A stretch of DNA of 7,538 nucleotides from assembly GCA_964577145.1 (NCBI GenBank), contig CAZNXM010000057.1, positions 1 through 7,538 on the forward strand, in the 5' to 3' direction. The notes beneath the pieces were generated by a model. That model saw nothing but the letters and a program-made list of their open reading frames with translations. It had not been told where the DNA came from and ran no database searches. The position numbers and the translations under genes are program-made. Shown here piece after piece: positions 1 to 5,628 of this stretch. Source of the stretch: MGIIa-K1 sp964577145 (GTDB taxonomy: Archaea > Thermoplasmatota > Poseidoniia > Poseidoniales > Poseidoniaceae). How positions within the stretch are numbered: the stretch's first letter is position 1; each line of letters starts with the position of its first letter.

Positions 1-57
1 TATCCCGTCGGGCTCATAACCCGGAGATCGATGGTTCAAATCCATCCCTCGCTACCA
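1..57 (+). tRNA. Initiator tRNA-Met (CAT), 5' end cut off by window edge
   Basis: This is the 3' part of a tRNA, beginning near tRNA position 20. The anticodon stem is 8-12 (TCGGG) with 20-24 (CCCGG) around the loop 13-19, with anticodon CAT at 15-17. A five-base variable loop (25-29) follows, then a T arm with GATGG/CCATC around TTCAAAT (30-46), the acceptor strand 47-53, discriminator A54 and an encoded CCA at 55-57. Three successive G:C pairs at the base of the anticodon loop are the classical initiator signature. The acceptor strand ends in T, which predicts an A1:U72 pair as in archaeal initiators. Elongator tRNA-Met or tRNA-Ile2 (also CAT) is therefore less likely. The first ~19 bases lie outside the window, so the D arm cannot be checked. 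Confidence 0.93.
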
Positions 58-67
58 GTAAACCGGC

Positions 68-754
68 TCAGTTCTTGCTATAACTGTGGTAATCGTGTTT
101 TGGAGTTAACTTGTCCATCGCAGATTGAAGACGCATATTCGCCGCTTGTTCTCCAGCTTCAATTGCTATAATTTGCCGCTCGATATCCGCCTGAATTTCA
201 CCGCCGATTACCATTGCAATACGACGGGCATCTGCATCGGGGCGATTTTGGATTTGAAAGACAAAATTCCCATTTGCTCTAATTACTGGTCCTGCCTTTG
301 ACAGCATCTTGACAAGGACTTTCACATTACCACAATTTTCTGCTAAATCTAGTGCTGCTGCAAGATGTCCGGATTGCAATTTTTGACAGCGTTTGAAAGC
401 CCTCTTCGCCGCTCCTTTTTTCCCAGCCGCAGCATGGATGCATCCGGCCAGTCTGTAGTCCTCTGCTGCTTGGGCTAAATCATGCCCAATCACCTTACCA
501 AGTCGGTTACGATGCTTGTGCAATGCTCCTATCGTAATACGTGCGCGCTTGTATTTTTCACGCGTATGTAGAATCCCTGCTAGTATTCGCAGTCCTTTGA
601 CTAGGATTGCATTATCGGCATCATTTCTGTCTTTACGACTCATCAGGCGATCAGTCATGTCACTTGCCATTACCTCGGCCAACTCAAGCCTACCCTCACG
701 GTGGTAACTCTCCAATTGTAGGAGGGCCTGATTTGGGTCGGAGGCACCGAACAT
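68..754 (-). CDS. Helical TPR-like repeat protein, function unknown
   Basis: This 228-residue soluble protein has no signal peptide or membrane segment. The sequence is Ala/Leu-rich and reads as paired amphipathic helices of TPR type. Candidate units lie around residues 7-38 (small-residue pattern GRLELAE), 50-80 (ending EKYKRARI) and 93-126 (AGKKGAAKRAF), with a degenerate helix pair at 127-155. No catalytic motif is visible, so a scaffold or partner-binding role is an inference from fold only. The start ATG (752-754) lies 25 bp after the stop of the upstream Lrp-type gene on the same strand, so the two are probably co-transcribed. No clear Shine-Dalgarno precedes it. The 3' end converges on the tRNA-Met, with only 10 bp between stop codon and tRNA end. 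The gene family was not recognised. Confidence 0.72.
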   Translation of the reverse strand: MFGASDPNQALLQLESYHREGRLELAEVMASDMTDRLMSRKDRNDADNAILVKGLRILAGILHTREKYKRARITIGALHKHRNRLGKVIGHDLAQAAEDYRLAGCIHAAAGKKGAAKRAFKRCQKLQSGHLAAALDLAENCGNVKVLVKMLSKAGPVIRANGNFVFQIQNRPDADARRIAMVIGGEIQADIERQIIAIEAGEQAANMRLQSAMDKLTPKHDYHSYSKN

Positions 755-779
755 GAATGTTCGAGACCGGGTGGGCTCA

Positions 780-1037
780 TCACAGCATCGGTGCTGCGGT
801 CAAAGTCTTGGTAGACTCTACACCTTCGATATTCCGGACTTTACTAACTACGACATTTGAAAGTAGACCGAAGTCTGTACACTCCAATTTTGCGAAGATA
901 TCGTATTCTCCAAAGAGCAGTAACGCTTCTTTGATTTCGGGAATTCCCTTCAGTTGTTTGACCACTGAATGCTCTTGGCCCGGCTCAGTCGTGATTAATA
1001 GGACTGCCACGGCGTTTTCATATGTCTGTGAACCCAT
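780..1037 (-). CDS. Stand-alone Lrp/AsnC ligand-binding (RAM) domain protein
   Basis: At 85 residues this protein is essentially one alpha/beta RAM domain, the effector-binding and oligomerisation half of Lrp/AsnC regulators. It has the typical order: strand AVAVLLITTEPG (residues 9-20), helix HSVVKQLKGIPEIKEA (23-38), strand LLLFGEYDIFAKLE (39-52) containing the family's GxxD turn (G43, D46), helix 54-68 and a last strand after EGVESTKTL (71-79). There is no helix-turn-helix and no space for one, so it cannot bind DNA alone through the usual domain. Known stand-alone RAM proteins bind amino acids or assemble with full-length Lrp paralogues; which applies here is not visible. The start is supported by GAGGTT (1043-1048) five bases upstream. 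It is the first gene of a minus-strand pair with the TPR-like gene and is divergent from the kinase gene. Confidence 0.88.
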   Translation of the reverse strand: MGSQTYENAVAVLLITTEPGQEHSVVKQLKGIPEIKEALLLFGEYDIFAKLECTDFGLLSNVVVSKVRNIEGVESTKTLTAAPML

Positions 1038-1042
1038 GTTTC

Positions 1043-1048
1043 AACCTC
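1043..1048 (-). promoter_or_regulatory. Shine-Dalgarno site of the Lrp/AsnC-type gene
   Basis: On the minus strand GAGGTT sits five bases before the ATG at 1035-1037. It matches the core complementary to the 3' end of archaeal 16S rRNA and supports the MGSQ start. Confidence 0.55.
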
Positions 1049-1072
1049 AATTCTGACAGTGAGGGCATGAGG

Positions 1073-1077
1073 TTTAA
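1073..1077. promoter_or_regulatory. Candidate shared TATA-like core of two divergent promoters
   Basis: TTTAA, within GTTTAAC, contains the self-complementary core TTAA and reads as a TATA-like element on both strands. On the plus strand it lies about 26-30 bp before the ATG at 1103, the spacing expected for a leaderless transcript. On the minus strand, a start about 26 bp downstream would fall near 1047-1051 and give a short leader that just includes the GAGGTT ribosome site. There is no strong BRE. The assignment rests on spacing only. Confidence 0.3.
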
Positions 1078-1102
1078 CACTTGGGTAGGGTATCGTAGAA
1101 TC

Positions 1103-1591
1103 ATGAGGGAGGGGGGCTCAATACGGTCGATTGGCGTAATTGGAACGCCAGGATGTGGTAAGACCACTCTGTGCAAAGCCCTTGGCTTACCCACGCGCTC
1201 AGTTAGAGATCTAGCCGAATCAAATGCATGCCTCGGTGAATTAGACGATGATGGTTCAAACCCCGTAGATGTCGAGCGCCTCGCTAAATTATTTTCAAAA
1301 CCTCTAGAATTGACACTCATCGATGGCCATTTAGCCCATCATTTACCAGTAGATGCACTCATTGTATTGCGTTGTGAACCAAGTGAACTTGAGAAGCGCC
1401 TCAGCGCAAGAGGATATTCTGCTCACAAGATTCAATCAAATGTCGAGGTTGAAATGTTGGGTGGACCTTGGCCAGAATTAATTGGAGATAAGCGCCCAAT
1501 AAAAGAGGGTGCAGAGGGCGCAATAGAGTGGATTAACGCTGGATGTCCTCCTTTGGACACTCCAGAAAGAGCCATCGATTGGCTATCGTGA
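1103..1591 (+). CDS. AK6/Fap7-type adenylate kinase (ribosome-assembly NTPase)
   Basis: This is a P-loop nucleotide kinase of the AK6 (Fap7) family: it transfers phosphate from ATP to AMP, and in yeast and archaea it binds ribosomal protein uS11 during small-subunit maturation. Counting from this start (162 residues), the Walker A loop is GTPGCGKTT at 14-22. The family's D-x-H Walker B is DGHLAHHLPVD at 74-84, followed by the strand ALIVLRC. The LID-side motif RGYSAHKIQSNVEVEM spans 103-118. The reading frame is open back to an ATG at 1022, but that start overlaps the divergent Lrp-type gene and adds unmatched residues. ATG 1103 puts eight residues before the first beta strand, as in relatives; ATG 1067 is the alternative. 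It heads the plus-strand gene series. Its tail (142-162) is shorter and less typical than the core. Confidence 0.88.
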   Translation: MREGGSIRSIGVIGTPGCGKTTLCKALGLPTRSVRDLAESNACLGELDDDGSNPVDVERLAKLFSKPLELTLIDGHLAHHLPVDALIVLRCEPSELEKRLSARGYSAHKIQSNVEVEMLGGPWPELIGDKRPIKEGAEGAIEWINAGCPPLDTPERAIDWLS

Positions 1592-1594
1592 ACA

Positions 1595-1599
1595 TTTTT
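1595..1599 (+). terminator. Short T-tract after the kinase gene, possible weak terminator
   Basis: Five T's occur three bases after the kinase stop codon. Archaeal RNA polymerase can terminate at oligo-T, but five T's are marginal and no hairpin precedes them. Read-through into the phosphatidyltransferase gene is at least as likely. Confidence 0.22.
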
Positions 1600-1616
1600 C
1601 AGCCACAACACTCAAT

Positions 1617-1630
1617 GAGCACAGGTGCTC
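1617..1630. repeat. Perfect inverted repeat GAGCAC-AG-GTGCTC before the phosphatidyltransferase gene
   Basis: Six-base arms flank a two-base centre, ending 10 bp before the ATG at 1641. As DNA it could be an operator for a dimeric regulator. As RNA only the outer four or five pairs could form. The right arm contains AGGTG, which resembles a Shine-Dalgarno but lies 13 bases from the ATG, further than usual. Function is not established. Confidence 0.35.
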
Positions 1631-1640
1631 CCGAATAATC

Positions 1641-2309
1641 ATGGCACTAGAGAAAAGCAGAGACATCTTCAAGCGAGTTTCTGTTCCATTAACCGAAAAA
1701 TTGTCTGGTGTCGAACCCGCTGTTCTAACTTGGACGAGTTTACCAGTCGGCATTGGAGCGGCTTGGTGCATGATGAATGCTGGAACTGGTACTGAAGGAG
1801 CATACACCTGGTTAGGGGCCATCATTTTGATGGCAACTGCAATGATGCTAGATGGCTTAGATGGCAACGTTGCTAGAGCTACTGGTAAAGTGTCGAGGTG
1901 GGGCGACTATCTCGATCACACTCTAGACCGCGTACTCGATGCTGTTTGGCTTCTTGCGCTTGGATATAACGCAATTTGGTTCGGACACCTCGAAATTGTG
2001 TGGTTGGCGGCGTTACTAACTATGTTTGGCTCCTATATGGGAACTCAAGCCCAGGCGGTTGCAGGTGCGAGGAATTACGGTGGATTCAGTCGTGCTGACC
2101 GAATGGCTTTGACCCTCATTGCAATGTTTGGTGCAATGATAATGTCATGGCTAGAAATGGCTGACTGGGGCCTATTTTATGGTATTTCAATGAATCCAAT
2201 TTCGGTCATAGTTCTCATCAGCGGCCTCGGTGGAGCCTACACCTTCCTTATCCGTTTCATCAAGGCAAGGTCAGAAATTCAACAGATGGACAAAGACAAC
2301 CCTCTATGA
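1641..2309 (+). CDS. CDP-alcohol phosphatidyltransferase, archaetidylinositol-phosphate-synthase-like
   Basis: This integral membrane enzyme (222 residues) joins a CDP-activated lipid, in archaea CDP-archaeol, to an alcohol head group with release of CMP. The complete family signature D-x2-DG-x2-AR-x8-G-x3-D-x3-D is present at 71-96: D71, D74, G75, A78, R79, G88, D92 and D96, so all four metal-binding or catalytic Asp residues are intact. Hydrophobic segments lie near 29-46, 55-72, 98-114, 116-133, 155-171 and 183-205. A GGFSRADRM segment (147-155) resembles the R-P-x-R region of archaeal inositol-phosphate-specific members, so an archaetidylinositol phosphate synthase is the preferred guess. 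Glycerol- or serine-type substrates cannot be excluded. Length fits the family. The gene starts 49 bp after the kinase stop, and an oligo-T and an inverted repeat lie between them. Confidence 0.9.
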   Translation: MALEKSRDIFKRVSVPLTEKLSGVEPAVLTWTSLPVGIGAAWCMMNAGTGTEGAYTWLGAIILMATAMMLDGLDGNVARATGKVSRWGDYLDHTLDRVLDAVWLLALGYNAIWFGHLEIVWLAALLTMFGSYMGTQAQAVAGARNYGGFSRADRMALTLIAMFGAMIMSWLEMADWGLFYGISMNPISVIVLISGLGGAYTFLIRFIKARSEIQQMDKDNPL

Positions 2310-2312
2310 AGG

Positions 2313-2405
2313 TCGGATGCTACTAAGCACCGATGTGGCGCAGAATCTCCTCCGCTCGTAGAGCGGGAGTGGCTGGACCCCGCTTTATGGGCCGCCTACG
2401 GCGGC
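2313..2405 (+). other. GC-rich spacer with three successive potential hairpins
   Basis: The spacer between the phosphatidyltransferase and the surface protein is visibly more GC-rich than its neighbours and can form three stem-loops. Hairpin 1 is 2313-2333: TCGG/CCGA plus TGC/GCA around TACTAA, with one bulged A. Hairpin 2 is 2347-2369: CTC and CCGCTC pair with GAGCGGGAG around GTA, with a two-base bulge. Hairpin 3 is 2391-2405: GCCGCC/GGCGGC around TAC. It could be a structured untranslated region, a small RNA, or simply a 3' stem plus promoter DNA. It matches no RNA family that I recognise. The frame is open from an ATG at 2333, but the encoded Arg-rich peptide looks like translated non-coding DNA. 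Confidence 0.4.
2384..2388 (+). promoter_or_regulatory. Possible TATA box for the surface-protein gene
   Basis: TTTAT within GCTTTATGG would place transcription start near 2410-2414, giving a leader of about 30 bases that includes the AAGGAG site. No clear BRE purine tract precedes it. If this promoter is used, the hairpins upstream are not part of the surface-protein mRNA. Confidence 0.28.
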
Positions 2406-2427
2406 AGACTGATAACCAACTTTCGGA

Positions 2428-2433
2428 AAGGAG
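2428..2433 (+). promoter_or_regulatory. Shine-Dalgarno site fixing the surface-protein start
   Basis: AAGGAG lies seven bases before the ATG at 2441. It is among the strongest ribosome sites in the window. It selects this ATG, which directly precedes a signal peptide, over the in-frame ATG at 2333. Confidence 0.75.
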
Positions 2434-2440
2434 TCAAGTG

Positions 2441-5400
2441 ATGGCTCGCGACATGCTTGAGGGAGTTAGGCTAAAGTCCACCACTTTCGTACTGATTGTT
2501 TTGATGCTTTCTTCAATGCCAATGGTACCCAGTGCCAGTGCTGATGAAGGGATTCCTACGGATCTCCAAGCACAAGATATTGCGGCTTCATTTGACAATC
2601 AAAGCGAAACTACAACCGTTACATGGCGTAATATCGAACAAACCGGTGGCGATTTGGACCTTTATTCCGATTTGTGGGATACTACCTACCACCTTTACCG
2701 CCATTCAGCACCGATTACCCCTGCAAATATCGGCACTCTGAACGCATGGCATTCAATAGTTGCGTGCGATAAAGATGAGTTGGGGACCAATCCACTGAAT
2801 TGCCGCGGTCAAGGAGGAAATAATCCCCATCCAGGACATTCAGCTACAATGCAAGTGGGAGCAGGAACCAATGGGACATTCTTCTACGCAATCACTAGCG
2901 AATTACCAGATGGTTCTACAACAACACCCCTCGATTTGAATGCGAGTAACTTGTATGAACCGATTCTTGAGATTACGACTCCAATACGCTCTCCGTACAA
3001 TATACATGCAACCTTCAACCCAAGCACAAGCAAAACTACAGTGCAATGGATAAATTATAATTCGATAAATCCAATTCTACCAGAAAGTGGTGAAGATGCA
3101 ATTGAGATTCATCTTTGGCGAACTGAGTATGTCGTGACCAGAGCAAATGGCATGGACCTTGTCACATTCAATACACCTGATGCTGTACTTTCTTCAACCG
3201 CTACCCAACATGTATTCGATATTCCACCGATGACAAATCGTTTAGTTTACTATTCTGTAACTTATCTTCTACCCAATTGGACTGCAGAAGGTAATGATTA
3301 CGAAGATGGAAGGTTTTTGTCCAATAATGCAATGACTACTACGGTATTAGAAGATAATTCACCACCTGAGGATGTTAGTTTCGTAACGGCGAATTTCATT
3401 GAAGACCCAATGGAAGGTTCTGGTAATACTACGATAACATGGATGGATGTTCCCGGAGAAGTTGGTGAAACATATCGGATTTATATTTCAGGCATTATGT
3501 TCAACAATACATCGAGCAATGGTGTTAATTTGATGGCGACTGTTGCTGAAAATCAACAATCTTTCACCTATCAAGTACCGATTGGAAGATTAGGATATTC
3601 CTACTACTGTATTGTGGTTCAAGACCAATTTGGAGCGTTCTCCACCTTTGTACCATGGAGTTCATGTGACGTGATTTTCGAAGATGCGTTCAACCACTGG
3701 ATTGCAGAACCCACCAATGTTCAAGCTTCATTCCTAGGCGATGGTCTTACGAGAGTAACATGGGTTGACCAATTGGGAGCAGAAGGTGAAAAGTACCACA
3801 TTTGGAAATCATCTTATCGAGTCACTGGAAATGAATTTGTTGAGAATGAATCCTTGGAGTGGTTGGGTACAGTGCCCGATGGAGTTCAACAATTTGATGT
3901 GATTCTTGAGGATGATCTCTCTACAGAATCATTCTATTTCGTCACTTCAGAAGCACTGTATGGTCATGTAAATGGCACCTATCATTATACTGAATTAGAG
4001 CAGAATTGGGTGGGACCAATTTCTGAAGACACTAGGGCGCCAGGAGCAGCTCGTATCTCCGATGCGGTAATGGTCGGCCAACTCTCTATTGTGACATTGA
4101 CTTGGCTCAATGCAGGCGAGGAATCAGGAGAATCTTACACAATCTACCGACATTTGGGAGATCCATTTGGTGAAAGTGAATTTGCGACAAGCAATTATTC
4201 TGATGCTGGATGGGAATTTGTAACTGGGCCAGTATATGATTGGGAGACTTCTTTCACAACCCTTGTGAGGGAAATACCAGTTGCTAATGATACGCAAAGA
4301 GAGGCTTGGTATTCAATCATCATGGCTGATTCATACGGGAATATCAATCCGTTAATCTTCCCCGGTATTGGAGGAAATGCAATCAAGGTCACTGAGGATA
4401 CTAGAGCGCCAACAATGGAGTTGATTATCACTAATGACGATGGGCTCGTTGATAGTGATGCTCTAGTAAAGGGCGATTACACTATCAGGGTTTCAGTTAG
4501 CGAAAATTTACTCTCCTTCCCGCGAATCAATGTTACCACAACAGGAGGGGCATCTTATTCTGGTGGCGAAGTACAGATGAATCTGCTTTCTGATAATCTA
4601 AATGATGATTCTAAGGGGCCAGAGTTTTACTTCCCATTGGAAATTACCAGTACCTCAAATGCAGGAGATTTGGTTATTGAAGTCAATTTAACCGACCTTT
4701 CAGAGAATTCGATTACTCATTTTATTAGCGAGAAAAGTATTGATGCAAAGGCTCCAACAATTACGATATATTCTCCTTCATCAATGAATGATGGCTCGAA
4801 GTATCTCTACAATAACAAAATTACAGTTACGGCAGGAGCGAGTGACGACGTTGGAATCAACAGTATGCAAATGCGATTTGTTCAGAATTATGGTACATCG
4901 AATTCGATAAGCGAGCCTTGGAGAGAAGTTTCGGGACTTAATGTGGCAGAGAATGGCGATTGGACATTTGAGATGGATTTCAATGCAGCCAATTTCTTGC
5001 CCGGTGTACATCAATTATCAGTTCGAGGAGAAGATGCGGCAGGTAATACTCGTGAGACGAGTGTAAAATTCATTGTAGACTGGTGTCGACATAGAGAAGA
5101 TGGTTCGACAGTGTGCGAATATTCCAATCCTGTGGATATGGACCCTGATCCAATTGAAATGACATACAATGTGAGTGACCCTCCATTCATCATCACCTGG
5201 ATTACTGCAGGAGTCTCACTACTAGCGGTCATAGTATCACTAATGGTGATTTCAACCGGCATGAAGGGCCCGAAGAAGAAACGTGGCGACGATGATGAAG
5301 GAGATGATGCGGATTGGATGAGTGAGTTCGTTGGAACATCTTCTGAGCCAGATATGGAAGCAATTACTGGAGGCAAACCTGATGAAGAGAAGAAGGAGGA

Positions 5401-5614
5401 GAAAACTCCTGAACCTATTCCAGAAGAAGATGATCCATTTGCAGTCAATGTCGTACAACGTAAGGAGCGTCGTAAGAAGAAGAAGTCCAAGGACGACGAT
5501 GATGACGACGACGATGACGATGATGACGATGATGACGACGAGGATGAGAAACCAAAGCGCAAGAAAGGCAAGCGTAAGGGCAAGCGTCGCTCAGCAAAGC
5601 GCAAGAAGGACTGA
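2441..5614 (+). CDS. Large secreted, membrane-anchored FnIII-like surface protein with poly-Asp/basic cytoplasmic tail
   Basis: This 1057-residue protein has a signal peptide at 1-34 (hydrophobic 15-29, likely cleavage after SASA). About five fibronectin-III-like modules follow (roughly 42-180, 186-305, 311-415, 425-530, 535-653), recognised by recurring V-T-W, G-E-x-Y and I-Y/W-R/K cores such as VTWVDQLGAEGEKYHIWK. Two Ig/cadherin-like beta domains lie at 657-766 and 772-880, and a transmembrane helix at about 914-940. Inter-domain linkers repeat EDTRAP (529-534 and 652-657). Cysteines pair closely (109/121, 390/409, 882/892), suggesting disulfides. About fourteen N-x-S/T sequons all fall outside. 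After KKKR (945-948) the predicted cytoplasmic tail is acidic, has 16 Asp (1018-1033), and ends in a Lys/Arg block (1037-1056). The role may be adhesion or cell surface; no enzyme motif is seen. The start is chosen by the AAGGAG site and signal peptide. Confidence 0.88.
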   Translation: MARDMLEGVRLKSTTFVLIVLMLSSMPMVPSASADEGIPTDLQAQDIAASFDNQSETTTVTWRNIEQTGGDLDLYSDLWDTTYHLYRHSAPITPANIGTLNAWHSIVACDKDELGTNPLNCRGQGGNNPHPGHSATMQVGAGTNGTFFYAITSELPDGSTTTPLDLNASNLYEPILEITTPIRSPYNIHATFNPSTSKTTVQWINYNSINPILPESGEDAIEIHLWRTEYVVTRANGMDLVTFNTPDAVLSSTATQHVFDIPPMTNRLVYYSVTYLLPNWTAEGNDYEDGRFLSNNAMTTTVLEDNSPPEDVSFVTANFIEDPMEGSGNTTITWMDVPGEVGETYRIYISGIMFNNTSSNGVNLMATVAENQQSFTYQVPIGRLGYSYYCIVVQDQFGAFSTFVPWSSCDVIFEDAFNHWIAEPTNVQASFLGDGLTRVTWVDQLGAEGEKYHIWKSSYRVTGNEFVENESLEWLGTVPDGVQQFDVILEDDLSTESFYFVTSEALYGHVNGTYHYTELEQNWVGPISEDTRAPGAARISDAVMVGQLSIVTLTWLNAGEESGESYTIYRHLGDPFGESEFATSNYSDAGWEFVTGPVYDWETSFTTLVREIPVANDTQREAWYSIIMADSYGNINPLIFPGIGGNAIKVTEDTRAPTMELIITNDDGLVDSDALVKGDYTIRVSVSENLLSFPRINVTTTGGASYSGGEVQMNLLSDNLNDDSKGPEFYFPLEITSTSNAGDLVIEVNLTDLSENSITHFISEKSIDAKAPTITIYSPSSMNDGSKYLYNNKITVTAGASDDVGINSMQMRFVQNYGTSNSISEPWREVSGLNVAENGDWTFEMDFNAANFLPGVHQLSVRGEDAAGNTRETSVKFIVDWCRHREDGSTVCEYSNPVDMDPDPIEMTYNVSDPPFIITWITAGVSLLAVIVSLMVISTGMKGPKKKRGDDDEGDDADWMSEFVGTSSEPDMEAITGGKPDEEKKEEKTPEPIPEEDDPFAVNVVQRKERRKKKKSKDDDDDDDDDDDDDDDDEDEKPKRKKGKRKGKRRSAKRKKD
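5492..5539 (+). repeat. GAY trinucleotide tract encoding 16 consecutive Asp
   Basis: Sixteen GAC/GAT codons follow one another in the tail of the surface protein, then GAG GAT GAG. The two codons alternate irregularly, so this is an imperfect microsatellite. Length change in steps of three would alter the Asp count without breaking the frame. The mix of codons suggests selection on the amino acid more than a young pure repeat. Confidence 0.95.
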
Positions 5615-5617
5615 GTC

Positions 5618-5624
5618 GGTGAGG
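5618..5624 (+). promoter_or_regulatory. Shine-Dalgarno site of the Ca2+/H+ exchanger gene
   Basis: GGTGAGG lies four bases before the ATG at 5629, inside the 14 bp gap after the surface-protein stop. It supports that start and translation from a shared transcript. Confidence 0.55.
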
Positions 5625-5628
5625 CTCT

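Noticed and set aside
1..57. Reading the partial tRNA as elongator tRNA-Met or tRNA-Ile2
   Set aside because: The three G:C pairs GGG/CCC next to the anticodon loop and the predicted A1:U72 pair are initiator hallmarks.
1022..1102. Longer start for the AK6-type kinase (ATG 1022 or 1067)
   Set aside because: ATG 1022 overlaps the divergent Lrp-type gene and its ribosome site. The added residues match nothing in the family, while ATG 1103 gives the usual short lead before the P-loop strand.
2333..2440. In-frame upstream extension of the surface protein from ATG 2333
   Set aside because: The added 36 residues are Arg-rich and precede a clear signal peptide. The stretch forms hairpins and is GC-rich, and the AAGGAG site at 2428-2433 points to ATG 2441.
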